Origin: Oreocharis arfaki
Lineage: Eukaryota; Chordata; Aves; Passeriformes; Paramythiidae
Length of the DNA stretch: 64,000 nucleotides
Assembly (NCBI GenBank): GCA_013398015.1
Contig: VZRR01007842.1
Span: 1,501,391 to 1,565,390, forward strand
Reading direction: 5' to 3'
A model generated the notes under the pieces. The model made no database searches and had not been told where the DNA came from. It worked only from the letters and a program-made list of their open reading frames with translations. A program made the position numbers and the translations under genes. Below, in pieces: positions 51,101 to 62,722 of this stretch (its first letter is position 1; each line of letters begins with the position of its first letter).

Positions 51101-54100
51101 GTCCATGGCTTTATCTGGCAGAAGAGACTCCTCCCATCACTGTAAAATGTTACAGGGACAAAAAAATTAAAGCTTCTTGATTAGGAAAAAGCAGACCACT
51201 TCACTGCTGAGAGAAACAGAGAAAACATACATATTCTTGCCAACAGTGAATCATATGATAGTCATCACACTCACTTAAAGGAGGAGCTACGAAATGCTGT
51301 CATTCTTGCATGTTGTTTCAAGTTCATTTACTGGATGAACAGCATTATGCTCTGCTCAGAAATTCACTGGCAGAGAAATGCCCTGTGTGCACTATCCCCT
51401 TTCGTAAGACAGAAACGTGAGGGGCTACATCTGACAAAGGCCTGAGGTGAGACGCCTTCAAGCTACAGCTCCTGAAGAATCAGTTAACACAGACTAGAGC
51501 TTGGTAGGGAAATACCCTGCTAGAAGGTGTAACAAGCACATAAACCATATTGCATGCTAATACTCAGCTTTGGATGGATGAGTACTGCATTTTGCCCCCA
51601 GATGTAGCTCTCAGCTGCCATATCCCAGCAGATAAATTTACCTGCCAAGGTCAGATCATTTATTCATACAATAACATAACCTCCCTCTCATCCAAAGATT
51701 TGGGAGATGCAATTATTGAAGTTGATTTTTTTTTTTTTAAATGTAAGAATGTTTTATTAGCTTTGGATTTACCAAAACTTAAACCCTTAAAAATAGGAGA
51801 GTGGGAGTACTCACTTTTGCCATGCTGATTTTTTATATTGGAAAAAGGGAAATTTTCAAATTGGTGGCAATAAAACCCCATAGTGTTCTGTTGAAAATAT
51901 CTGGACTATAGAATGTTTTCTTAAGAACTGATATTCCTTTGCTCTACCTTAAATAAATGCAGTCAGCACTGAGGAAAGAGAACCATATTATTTCAGAGGT
52001 CTATTAATTATGACAATCACTGTTCTCAAATGTTCCAGATACTTGAATGAAAAGCATTTCATGGTGTAAAGCCCTGCATTACTACGAAAATAATGATAAT
52101 GATGCATCAGATATGAGAGGTCATTTGCTATCCTTGCTAACGTTTCACTAAGCAATCCAAAGTCACGGCATCTAATTCCTCATGAAAGGAAGCTCTCCCA
52201 AGGCACAATGAGATACATAAAAGAGGATCAACAGCCCCCAGGAAAAAACACAAGCCTTTTAGTGTATGAAGGCATGTTCAAACATAATGGATTTCCCTTG
52301 ATGTACTGCTATCCATACATTTAGACCAGGGCAGACTGCTAACGCAATAATTCCCTTTGCTACCTTGACAGCAAGTCCCAGCTTATAGCACTGCTGCAAA
52401 TCTACCCACAGGGCTTCCGCTGTCATTAGCGCCAAATGGCATCTGCAAAACACCAAAGAGAGGCAAGAATTCAGTGTTCTCCCTTTGCCATCCATGTGTG
52501 TTTTGCATCAGGTGGTGAGGCATATGAAACAGCATGTGGCCATTTGGCTGATGTAGTTATCTAGTCTTTCCTAATCTCCTGCAGTAACAGAGAGAGCACT
52601 CTGTCACACGAGGAGAGCTCATCTTTCCTTTCCAGGCAAAAATTACAGAAGGAATCCTTTATGAATGTTTCTTCAGAAAGCAGAGCTCAAGTTCACTTTG
52701 TAGAGGTGTTTGCATTTTATGTCAAACAATGACATAAAAGGTTTCATAAAAAGCAGCTGGCAAGGCCTCAGCACCATGCTTTACATTTACCAGGAAACAT
52801 GCAAATTGCTTGTGTGGCTAGTTACAGTAGCTGGTTCTGACTTTGAGCTGCAATCCATCTACGCAAAGGCTCAATCTTTCAATTTGAAGCTCCAGGTTCT
52901 CAGAGTCTCAGAGGAATGGAGAAAAACAGGATTTCAGGAATAAATATCGAGCTACCTTTTACAAGCCTTACATTATTTAGCTCATTATTGAAGTTCATTG
53001 GCAGTGCTGCTATTTGAGCTACTTGTTTGATAAATTTCAGTGCAATTTTTTCAGGTTGATGTTCTTGGAAAAAACAAAACAAAATGGTAAATATTGATAT
53101 CTGGCTCTCTTTCCCATGTGCAGTATCTTTAATGTTTTGGCAATCAACTAGCTACAGCAGCTTTAAAAAAACCTGGGAAATTATCAAATTATCTTAAATC
53201 ATTTTTTTGGCAATAGTTGTTTTTTTGAAGTTTGAATCAGATTATTGACAGGTGGGAGAAAACACTGCTAAATTCCTTCACTGAATCTGCATCTGATGAA
53301 AAAAAAAAAAGAGAATGAAGTCCATTAGATGACTCCCTAGCAGAAAAGCACATGGTAGAGATATGAGTCACTAAAGGATTAGCTCTGCATATTAACACAG
53401 TCACATGAACTCGATGCTCTTTCTCTCTCCCCACTGTGAGCTGTGAAAGGTTTGGATCAATGTCCTCTGCTAGGTCTGCTGAGCACATTGAAAATGCCAT
53501 AGCCCTTCCTGGGTGCTGATAATCAGCTGGTGCCCATCACCATAGAGGTGATCTGCGCGAGGGAGGGACTCGGAGGTCTTCTCAGACCTGAGCAGGCAAA
53601 GCTACGAGTTCAAACTCTCCCTTTCAGCTGTCAGCTTAACCCAGAGGGCTCACCCTTATGCACAGCAGGGCATGCTCACAAGATCCCATCTGCCAGCAGC
53701 GCTGAAGGCTGGGAAAAATAAAAAAGGCTGAATGCCCGTGTGTTTGCAGCGTGAATATCAGCGCACAGCTGAGGGAGGCAGAGCACTCCCCCGCGGTGAG
53801 CAGCAGCGCCTGCCTCGCCTCGCCGGGCGGCTTTTATCCGGCGCCAGCTTCTTCTCGAGAGGCTAGATTGCTCTCTTTGCCTTAGTCCTGTTTGAACGAG
53901 CCACTTGGTTCTAGCAGAGCTTGTATCGAGAAAATCTCTTCATTGCTGAATTAAGCAGAGTGAAAGAGGAGCTCATCTTTACTGTGTGAAACATGCAGAA
54001 GATGCTTTGCCTCTCCCGAGTCTGAATCCCGAGTGAGGTTTTGTTGCCATTCTCTCCCTGAGTACAGAGTGCTTGCTCTCTACAGAGGTTCCAAGTCACA

Positions 54101-57100
54101 ATCCAGTAAAACCCATATGAGCAGAAAAAGTCCTCTGCATACTACACCCCACGTGGCAGCAGGGAGCATCCCTGCCCAGAGTGCCCAAATGTGCTCTGAA
54201 CTGTCCCAGATGCGCCAGCTGTGGCTCACCATTAACCAGAAATGGCCCCTGTCCTCAAGCTACCTACCGTGGCCTGGAGCTCATCTCCCAAAGGCTCATG
54301 TACTGTGGTGACCTGGAGCAGAGCCTGCTGTGCAACCCTAAGTCACCTCAGGTCGAGAAGCTGTGCCTCGACAGCCGGCCCTGCCTGCGCCTCTCCCCAG
54401 CTCACTGCACTGGGCTGGCTCCGACACGGAGCCAGAGGAGCCATTCACCAAGGATAACAGCGAACGAAAAGAAAGCCCTTTGTTTGTTTAATGAGTCACT
54501 GAGACGAATCAATTCATTCTTTTTTTTTTTCTTTTTTTCTTTTTTTTTTTTTTTTTGTCCAAACATAGAATGCAGTATTTGTAACTTGTTTGTGCATTGT
54601 CTGGGTGAATGATTTTCAGCCTATTTGTTATTGCTCTGTGCCAGTGCTGTGCCCGGTCTCTGGGGTTTGCCGGGTACTGGAGAGGCCCCCGAACCCTGAC
54701 TGCCTGAGACACTTTAAAAACAGAATCTTAACCAACAGGAAGCAATGAATTTTGAATAACGATTTTCAGCTAAATAAATATGTATGATGAGATTTGTGGA
54801 GCTTTTGGGATGCCAAACTGTCTAGCCATCATCTGAGCACTCTCAATGCCAAGAAGCAATGCAACCTTAGGAAGCAGGACCTCAAATAAACACCTGTATT
54901 TCACCCTTACTTTCTGGTCACTTTCTTAAGCAATTAGTCTCCACTTGGACTATATTCACATCTGCTCTTTTTCCTGCTAACTACTTTCCCAGGGTAAGAT
55001 TAAAGTGTAGTCTTACAAGCCAACTGCATAATTCCAAACACTTTCTGATTTTTCTGCATATTTCTTTTCTTAAGAGACATCAGTGAATCAGCTTGTGTTT
55101 TTAAGATCAAAATAAACGCACTGTAAAGAAGTACATACCAAATAAAAGCAAGCACAGTTAAAAATAATGCACATTAATAGTCCATCTCTGAATAAAAAAT
55201 GTATTGAGCATTTTATGGAAATAAACTATGTCATATCTGGGTTGTAAGTGCATCCTCTTTTTACAGAAAAAGTCCAAATGGTAGCGATTAGCACAACAAC
55301 TTAACTGTGAATATTCTCTCAGTAGGTATTTCACTACCCATGCAATAAAGTCACTACATCTTTCATTACAGCTATTTTGAAGTACTGTACTGACCTTTCT
55401 ACCTCTGGCAGCAGACAGGGACTGCAGAATTTCTTTGTTTCGTTCCCCAGACTGTTGATCAATGCAGATTATTTGACATCTGCTACATGGACCCACAACC
55501 TGAAATTTTAGTTAAAGAAAGTTCATGGCTGTTTATCAAAGCAGAGCGACACTGAACAGTACAAGCTTCCGACCATAATAATATCTTAAACACATACCTT
55601 TTTGCATACTTTTCCTGTGGTTTTTCAAGCTTTCATTATGTAAAAGGTCAGGTCTGTTCACGTAATGTAGTAGGTCTACTTGCAAAAGTCTCACTGAATT
55701 TCTAATTCACTTCTTTCTTTTTTTAAGGAAAACTTTCTCAGAGACAGAATCTGAGAAATACCAGACATTTACATGTTTGTATTTCCTGACGGCTTCACTT
55801 CTTCTGTGGGTTAGCAGGGCTGCTTGCCCAAAGAACTGAATACAAAATTAAGCCAGTGCCCCAGGATTCAACCCAAGGAGGATTTTCTTGGGACTGTTGT
55901 AGTGCAGCTGAAATGCACAATATCTTTCTTATGCATGGCACTTTTAGATAATCAGAACATAAAATATTTACATATACAAGTTTATTAATCAGAAGAAACA
56001 GTTCCTCCTCTATCATCTATTACATATGATGTAAACATCATATGTATGTAATATTACATCATATGATGTAATTGTTCTTAAAGTTAGTTGTTGTTTAGAC
56101 TAAGATGCATTTTAGGGGTTAAAAAAAACCTGCAACAAATTTATTCTTAGAGGTTTAAAATGGAGAAGAATGACATATTGCACTTTCACTTAACACTACT
56201 TCGCTAACTTTAGCAAAGCTCTACATTACAGAAACTAAGTCTTACGGTATCCCAGTACACAGATTCTACTTTTGTAAAACGTGTCATAAATTTCAAATAG
56301 GGCAAATAATTACACTGCACACGTCAAACATTTTATGTGCTGATCTGAAGTGATATTTCAGGCTTTTGAGATGCGTCTAGAACTGCTTGTGTAGCTCTTC
56401 AGTGTAATCATCAACAACACACATCAGCTCCTTCAGAAAATGGTTTTCCACGGCTTTAATTTTTTTTTTTATTAAAAGAACAACAAGACAGAGAAGGAAA
56501 TATTTTTTCCCTGCTTTACTTCGTTCAACAGCTTCTACCATTTTCATAGCATCAAGGAGCATTAACATAATTTCTGCTGTTACTATATCAGTAACAGCAG
56601 AATCTGAAGGACTTAGCAGAGATGGGGAAAGACAATGCACGTTGAATAAGCCTTTCTATTTTTGCATTGTATTCCTAAAGTATATCAATGCCAGAAATAA
56701 GAATGCCTTTTTATTTTGTAGTTTTACAGTAACTTATCAACAGGATCATCAGATGAGCTCCCGAATGTAACTCTGGCCTACAATAAGCTGTACACCAAGG
56801 ATTTCGTCCTTTGTGTTCCTCATTTCTTACTCATAGGAATTTTCGTCAATTTTCTGTAAATCATATTGCAGCTTACTGATCAAAGTACACATAAGAAGAG
56901 AGCAGATAAGTAATATTTTCCACCCTGGCTGAAAAAGTTTCTTACAGTATGCTGACCAGAGAAAAATAGGAGTGATGTCTATCACAACTAGATTTGACCT
57001 CGGCACTTCTGTTATTCACACCTTAATTATAATCTCTAAGAAAACAATGAATAAGCCACTTGCACATCTGAGGCAAAGCATCTCCAAATACATATTTCAT

Positions 57101-60100
57101 ATCTCAAGGTCAGACAAATTCAACAGAACACATAATACATGAGTGCATCATTCCCTTAGGTTTCATCTCTAGCTTCTACACATTCTTTGTTAAGAGTTTT
57201 TCTTTAAAGAATGTATTTGCAAACAAGGTCTGACTCTTCAGCATTTTCCTTACAGTACAAAGGACATTATATTGTTGGCTATGATATGAAGCACAACATA
57301 CCAAAAAACCCTACCAGGCTAGAATTAGAAATGTTCCTTGAGTGGAGATTAGGATAAGATGTATACAACAAAGGGCAACAGATCATGAATGTTCACTTGT
57401 ATTCACGTGCAGCCTTTTGGCAATCAGTTACTTGATGTGCAGCAATGTGAGGTTATATTTGGACTACTGTGCTTAACAGCAATAAGTGTTCTCTCTTGAC
57501 ATGCTGGTTAAATATGTCCTGTAAACTCTGCCTCAAAAAACCTGGTTATTATTCAGTTCAGATAGATAAAGATAAGAAATGCTATGAATTACGAAATTCA
57601 ATAAAAGTGTGGAGAAATACGTCAAAATCTCTCAAATATAATGAAGTACACTTGTCACAGGACACATCACTTTTCTTTTTTTTACACACTTCATAAATTT
57701 CACCTGCACAAACCATGCTGCCCATATTCTAGTCAAAGCCTTGCAAAAATTGGTTTGTCTCCAGGAATCAAAATGCTTTGTGATAGACTGGGATGTGGAC
57801 AAGAGACAAAAGTTCACACCTGGAATTGCAGAGCACCTATTGATATCTCAGCCCACTCTTCTTCTTCAAAGGACTCTGGTGCACTGATGACAATGTTGGC
57901 ACGGAAACGTCGGATTAATTCCTCTATTTCCAATGGCTCCTTCAATCTGTCTCACAGAGTTGACAGAGAAAAAGAAAAAATAAAATTATTAACTGGTTTT
58001 GCACTAGATGTTTGTGCTGTAAGAATCTGGCAGCTCATGTGATTAAGCAAATGCTTCTCCAGAATAACCTGGACCAAGTTTTATTACAAAGGCTATGGAA
58101 ATGGCACAAGGGATTTAACTATAATTTGTAACCTCTCAACTATAATATGTAACCCTCTACATGGTTTCTTCAGAGGTATAACCTGGAACTGTAGGTATGA
58201 AAACATGTAGACAGGTGAACCATGCATATAAGAAAATTCCCAATTCGTCATCATATGTAGGGCTAATGGTAACAAGTAAAAAGACCTTTTCAGCTAGTAA
58301 TCATTTAACTCGTTAAGTGTTGTAGAAATAGAAGCTTCTAGAACCAAAGGCAAATAAAAATTTATTCTGCACATGCTGCAATGTCAGAAGGGACAAAACC
58401 AACAGTGGCTGAAGGTGAAAAAGGCCAGTAAAATAATTTTATGAGATAATATATCGCTCATATTATTATTATTTGCCTTTGGGAGGCAGCAGATTGCACC
58501 AAATGATAGGTGTTTTAAAAAAAATTAATCTCTGTGTGGTGATATCTCTCCCTCTTTACAAGCATTTGAACTGCCAGAGTGTAGATTTGTGTCAGTGTGG
58601 AGAATGTATATGAGACAGAAAGAGAAGCAGACTGCATACAAATATCAGAAATCTTGCTGCATCTTTGATTTGTCATTCTTCACTCTTCTTCTAAAAGAGA
58701 ACTTGAACAGTACCAGAAAAAAAAAAAAAAGAAGACACTGTAATATTTGCAGGAGGGTTCTCTCAGTGCCATTGCTAGTGGAGAATAAAACTTCTTTTTG
58801 CATTAGCTATTAAGGACATGAAGAATTTTTGATACTCCATCAACTTCAGTCTGACAACTTTGGGACATGAAATCCTACAGTAGAGGCAGAAACCTGGGTA
58901 AGCAGTGAGGAGAGGCATTTCTGTCCCAAAGAAAAAGAAGTAAGGCTGTACAGTTTAAAATGTATTTTAGTTAACAAGAGAAAAAACATGCAAAAACAAA
59001 GTACGGGGGAAAGTTCACATCAAGCAGTCTTGGCAGAAGAGGCCTTTTAGGTAAAACAGAAAAGAGCTTGGTTTTATTTAAAATACTCTGGCTGATCTTC
59101 TCTAGCAGACAAAAGTGCATAAGGATAAACTGCCTGTGCAGACTTCCAGTCAGACCACAGAAGCCCAGCTCCACCAAGCACTGGTGTTCACAAGGGCTTC
59201 AGCAGCCTGGGGGTAGAAGGTGGGACGGGAAGCTGCAAGGCCAAAGGTTTTCCCTCAAGATCCCACATGCAATCCCATGGCTGAGACACAATTTGTGATG
59301 AGTGCAGGAGGTGAGAGCCAACAGGAAGCACAGATTATGCCAGTGCTCATACAAACAAGGAGGAACAGAGCAATTACTTGTGAACACATTCAATTATGCT
59401 GCTGTGCTTCCCAGCTTTGCTGTGGGCTCTTGGAGCCTGGCTGCTGGGTAGCCTCTTGCTTTGAGAGTGTTTTGCAAAATCTAAGTGCCTGCCACCCCAG
59501 CCTGCACTGGTGGGGGCATCAAAAGCCCCAGTAAGCTCAGAGCTGGGCCTTCAGTGTCCTGACAGCTGCTGAAAACTACTTCAAGCTTCTACTAATCTAC
59601 CCTTTGCTGCTGAACTAAAAAACTGCGGTGCCCCTACCCCTACTCTCTACCTTCAACCTGCTCAGGCTCACGTTCAGAATACCTCACCTCTTTTACACCT
59701 CCCCCAGCCCTCAGAAATGCTTATAATTACTTGGCAACATGTATCTGAGTAAATTCCCTTTACTTCTCCACCCACAAAACATGCATTGGTTGGACGGAGT
59801 GGCAGGTACCTTCATCCTGCAAATCTCAACAGAGACCTGTTTTGAAAATCAGTGTAATATGCCTAAGTCAGCCTAAGTGCTTTGGATTTTCACAGCAGTA
59901 GGCTCTGTGATGAAGAATGCATTACCTATATTTAACAGGCAAACTTGAAAATGAATATTTATATCTTCAGGGTTATATTTCCAACAAGAACATTTGAGCA
60001 TTAGGCCAAGCCATAGGGATTTTCACAGAGGTGACTTGTAGTGGAAACACCAGAGACTAATGTCTGCAGGTACATGTAGCTCTCCAACAGTATGCTGCAT

Positions 60101-62722
60101 TCTAATTTTTAATTGAATTGCTGTTTCTGTTTTAAATCACCTCTCAAGAGCCAAGTGCAAACCAGAGGACAAGTTTTTACTTACGGAAGAGACAAAGAGA
60201 AATCATGACAACTTAATTGAAAATTGAAATTGTTTTACAAAACTTAGCAGGTTTCCATTAAGCAAAACCAAACCCACATGCCAAGAAGCTAAATAATACT
60301 TTCTAAAAACCCTCCAAAATTTAATAAAGACCCATAAGTGCAGTTCTTGAAAGTACATTGGACAGTTCAGTATATGGAAAGTTCATACACCATGATTTAG
60401 TAACAGTGCAGAATAAGGATATCTGAATTCATTTCTCCAGCACCCGGAGAAGACACTGCATGGCAAAAAAACCCCAGAGGACACTTCCAATTCATGCTCC
60501 AGAGCGGGAAGCAAGATGCTTCTCAGTCACCACTGCAGCTCTGGTCACATCTGGAGTTTCCTTTGAGGAAAGGGAGATTACAAGCCTAGTTGTGCTAGAA
60601 GATATGAAGTATAAAATTGGTGGATCATCTCATGTGGAATGTTTTACTGAAGTTCTTTGTTCTCCTTCATCCTCCCTTGCTGCTTCTTACTCTTCATCTT
60701 TGCACTCAAATCCCATATCTGGAAGGTTCCTCACTGGGTCTCACCGTGGAAAAAGCCCAGTCTAAGTAAAGGATGTCTGCAAGAAATGCCCTCCCAAGGA
60801 GATGTAACCCAGCCAGTTGAGCCTCACAAGAAGGCATGAACTGTCACTGAGAAAGGGTCTTCAAAACACTGAGACACGGACGGATTCAAACCTTTTCTAC
60901 ACACATTTCCCCACAATACTCTAAGATTGCCCAACTGTTTTCTCCTGAAGAAGGAAAATCCTCAGACAATGCAAACTCCAGGGGTCCTAGTGATGCTTCA
61001 TTCAGTCAGTGGTTTTAAATCCTGAAGCTATATATATATATCCTCCTGCAGATATATAGATACATAGGTACAGATTCCTCTTCTACTCAAGGCAGGAAGT
61101 ATCAATGCAGGGGACCTGTTTGGTGGGTGACTAAGAGGAGTGAAGATGACTCTCTTGCAGGAAGAGGCAAGAGAGAAGTTTTGTGAGACAAGAAAAAGGG
61201 GCTCAGAGACAAATGCTGGGGGATGCACAGATATAATGGAGGCCTTGAGGGAAGATTTTCTGCAGGATTTGAACCTTTCCTAGTCATACTCAAGAAACAG
61301 CAATTTCCTGTGGTCAGTATACAAAAATTTGGTTGGTAATGAGTTTGTTATCTTTGAACTGTGGGCTCAGTGTTTCATTTGCTGCTTCTATCTCCCACTT
61401 TTTTATAAGCCAAATTCAATTAAAAAATGAAATTATTCCAGTCCTGAAAATACTTTTAAAGTATTTCTGTTGTGCATATTTACTCTAAATCTTAATCTTT
61501 TCCATGAGAGGGAAATAGTTCAGCCAGTAGTAAGACTTTATATTTTTACCTGCCAGATGATTTATGTCGAGAAAACCTATTTATCCTTGTTCTTCTGACA
61601 AATAGAACTTGGCTGGTTCTCAATAATATCTTTCCACCAAATCATTTGACGAAAATTTCATTTAAATTTTTCTAAAGATGATTGGTAGACATATTATGCT
61701 CATGCATTTAAGCCAAATTAACAGAAATCATAAAACAATTGTTAATTATAGCAGTTTAGTAGCTATATATTTGTTGAATGCTGAAAAGTTACTACCTTTA
61801 AATTTCCACGTTAAACACCTACATTGGCATCTTACGGCAAGATTCTGGAACCCAAGATCCCTGGGAGACATTTGGAGACAGAAGCATCTTACCTTGCAGA
61901 AATGTGGTCTTTCAGCTGCAGAATGCTTGCTACATTTATCAGGAGGTATTGTGCTTCATTCACAAGAGAGAGTGAGATGTTTGTAGCAGGTGACAGACCT
62001 AAAAAAATCAATCCAACATTCTAAAATGATCATAAAAATTAGTAATTTCACCTCATCTTTCCTTTGACCTCTTACTCATTCTTATTACTAGTTTATTCAT
62101 TTGGTTCCAGACACTATGAAATATTCCAAGAATGCCCCCAAACCTGTAAATGAAAATGATGCAATGAAGTTAGGAACTGAGATAGAGTTGAGGTTTTACC
62201 AAATTTGTAATACAATTTACAAGAGCAATATCCATGCATTTTCGATCCTTTTTTAATTTAAGTGCTCTTTCAATTATTTCTATAAAGAAATTTAGTCTCT
62301 GGATAAATCCTCTGTTTCTTAGATTTTTCACAATCATTTTTCCAAATGGTCTTTGAGTTTCTAGACAAAATAATGATCATGATGATAACTCCCCCCATAC
62401 TGATGTATCTGTACATTTTCACCAAATTTAACAAATAGAAGTGCAGCAAAAAGTCAGTTTGGGTATAAACATAACTACTACATCAATGCTGGATAACTCT
62501 TTCAGCCTTTATCAGGGTACCTATATACTCAGTATGAAGTCCATGAGCCTGATGTTTGCATGAGGAATCACGAATATTTTCAAGAATGACAACATACCTT
62601 TTGCGTTTTTCTGACGTGACTTGCTTTTCATGTCTGAACTTTGTCTTATCAAGCGACACGGACGACCAAGAAATACAGAGAGCCAGCCAGCAATTCTCTC
62701 TCCACAGTCATATGTTTTCACC
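48019..62722 (-). CDS. MOCOS: MOCOS, molybdenum cofactor sulfurase, C-terminal half (five exons)
   Basis: MOCOS replaces an oxo ligand of the molybdenum cofactor with sulfur taken from L-cysteine. This activates the cytosolic enzymes xanthine dehydrogenase and aldehyde oxidase. The full protein has an N-terminal PLP-dependent NifS-like desulfurase domain and a C-terminal MOSC domain that binds the cofactor. Only the MOSC part is in this window. Five exons (62722-62598, 61998-61893, 57946-57820, 55499-55395, 48165-48019) all have GT/AG borders and compatible phases. They join without a stop into about 202 residues. Landmarks are TYDCGERIAGWLSVFLGRPC, SLVNEAQYLLIN, RRFRANIVI, GPCSRCQIICIDQQSG and SVGSQVLPVLKEN, all matching remembered vertebrate MOCOS. 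Earlier exons lie beyond 64000. Confidence 0.97.
53740..53870. promoter_or_regulatory. CpG-dense island with TATA-like motif in intron
   Basis: About a dozen CpG sites lie within 130 bp (for example ccccgcggtgagcagcagcg, then tcgcctcgccgggcgg), in an otherwise CpG-poor intron. On the minus strand a TATA-like ggataaaag (53831-53839) stands 25-30 bp ahead of a GC-rich initiator region near 53805. On the plus strand a GC-rich patch follows 300 bp later. This is the densest CpG cluster of the window. An intronic alternative promoter, antisense promoter or enhancer is possible; direction is not settled. Confidence 0.35.
54130..54450 (+). pseudogene. GC-rich coding-like patch with broken frame
   Basis: Two overlapping plus-strand frames show a coding-like third-base bias. 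The first reads MCSELSQMRQLWLTINQKWP. After an apparent one-base shift near 54262-54270 the second reads YRGLELISQRLMYCGDLEQS and continues through KLCLDSRPCLRLSP with mostly G or C at the third position. The surrounding intron is AT-rich, so this composition is out of place. I do not recognise the protein. It may be a decayed gene or retrocopy, or an exon of a nested transcript. No poly(A) tail follows it on the plus strand; the nearby homopolymer is poly-T. Confidence 0.25.
54519..54556. repeat. Poly-T tract
   Basis: About 38 bases of T interrupted by two single C. On the minus strand it is poly-A within the MOCOS intron. No retrotransposon body adjoins it that I can recognise. Confidence 0.9.
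55395..55499 (-). CDS. MOCOS: MOCOS penultimate coding exon
   Basis: The exon has exactly 35 codons in phase 0 at both ends, with acceptor aaaatttcag and donor gtcagt. It encodes VVGPCSRCQIICIDQQSGER and ends SLSAARGRK. The cysteine-containing GPCxRCQ-IC-DQ motif is the signature of the MOSC domain in this family, where a conserved cysteine is held to take part in cofactor or sulfur handling. All motif residues are intact. Confidence 0.98.
56021..56072. repeat. Paired AT-rich palindromes
   Basis: The first is tacatatgatg (56021-56031), a four-base loop, then catcatatgta (56036-56046), with perfect 11-bp arms. The second is attacatcatatgatgtaat (56053-56072), a perfect 20-bp palindrome. Both share the core catcatatg, so one may be a rearranged copy of the other. 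The block could extrude as a cruciform or form a hairpin in the pre-mRNA. Confidence 0.9.
56572..56602. repeat. Inverted repeat with 12-bp arms
   Basis: Arms ttctgctgttac (56572-56583) and gtaacagcagaa (56591-56602) pair perfectly around the seven-base loop tatatca. It lies 500 bp from the paired palindromes in the same MOCOS intron. Confidence 0.9.
57820..57946 (-). CDS. MOCOS: MOCOS exon encoding RRFRANIVI segment
   Basis: After the acceptor, one base completes an Arg codon and 42 codons follow (LKEPLEIEELIRRFRANIVI, then SAPESFEEEEWAEISIGALQ and FQ), ending at donor gtgtga. The RFRxN motif and the EEEWxEISIG segment are MOSC hallmarks. Two AGs lie four bases apart (gtgag and gacag). Only gacag, giving a start at 57946, keeps the reading frame with the preceding exon, which ends in phase 2. 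Confidence 0.96.
57947..61892 (-). other. MOCOS: MOCOS intron (3.9 kb)
   Basis: It is bounded by donor gtaaga (61892) and acceptor gacag. No extra exon was recognised; phase 2 to phase 2 joins cleanly without one. No repeat family was identified in it, apart from a short TA run near 61029-61040. Confidence 0.9.
61893..61998 (-). CDS. MOCOS: MOCOS exon encoding SLVNEAQYLLIN
   Basis: The acceptor gatttttttag is followed by two bases that complete a Gly codon, then 34 codons and two bases of an Arg codon before donor gtaaga. It encodes LSPATNISLSLVNEAQYLLI and continues NVASILQLKDHISA. The LVNEAQYLLIN strand is almost invariant among animal MOCOS proteins. It marks the start of the MOSC fold. 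Confidence 0.98.
61999..62597 (-). other. MOCOS: MOCOS intron (599 bp)
   Basis: The smallest intron of the gene seen here, with donor gtatgt and a T-rich acceptor. Only AT-rich intronic sequence is visible in it. Confidence 0.95.
62598..62722 (-). CDS. MOCOS: MOCOS exon encoding FLGRPCRLI
   Basis: The acceptor tctcttgtaatag is followed by the last base of a split Arg codon, 41 codons and one base, then donor gtatgt. The peptide is VKTYDCGERIAGWLSVFLGR, then PCRLIRQSSDMKSKSRQKNA and K. This is the linker from the MOSC N-terminal subdomain into the core; TYDCG and F-GRPC-LI are the conserved anchors. The basic stretch KSKSRQKNAK replaces a similarly basic segment in human. Confidence 0.97.

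Larger units (their letters stand above)
48166..55394 (-). other. MOCOS: MOCOS last intron (7.2 kb)
   Basis: It begins with the donor gtcagt at 55394 and ends with a strong acceptor at 48166. No further MOCOS exon was found inside; exon phases join directly across it. It holds a 19-T run (about 50681-50699), a poly-T tract at 54.5 kb, and the CpG-dense island and GC-rich patch at 53.7-54.45 kb listed separately. The rest is AT-rich with no recognised repeat family. Confidence 0.85.
55500..57819 (-). other. MOCOS: MOCOS intron (2.3 kb)
   Basis: The intron lies between the exon ending ISIGALQFQ (donor gtgtga) and the exon starting VVGPC. It contains two unusually symmetrical palindromes near 56.02-56.07 kb, a 12-bp-arm hairpin at 56.57 kb and an 87-codon minus-strand open frame at 56640-56377 with no recognised homology. 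Confidence 0.9.

Noticed and set aside
57469..57696. 75-codon plus-strand frame with a protein-like Lys/Tyr-rich peptide
   Set aside because: It is antisense in a MOCOS intron with no splice sites, and it shows how easily AT-rich DNA yields protein-like frames.
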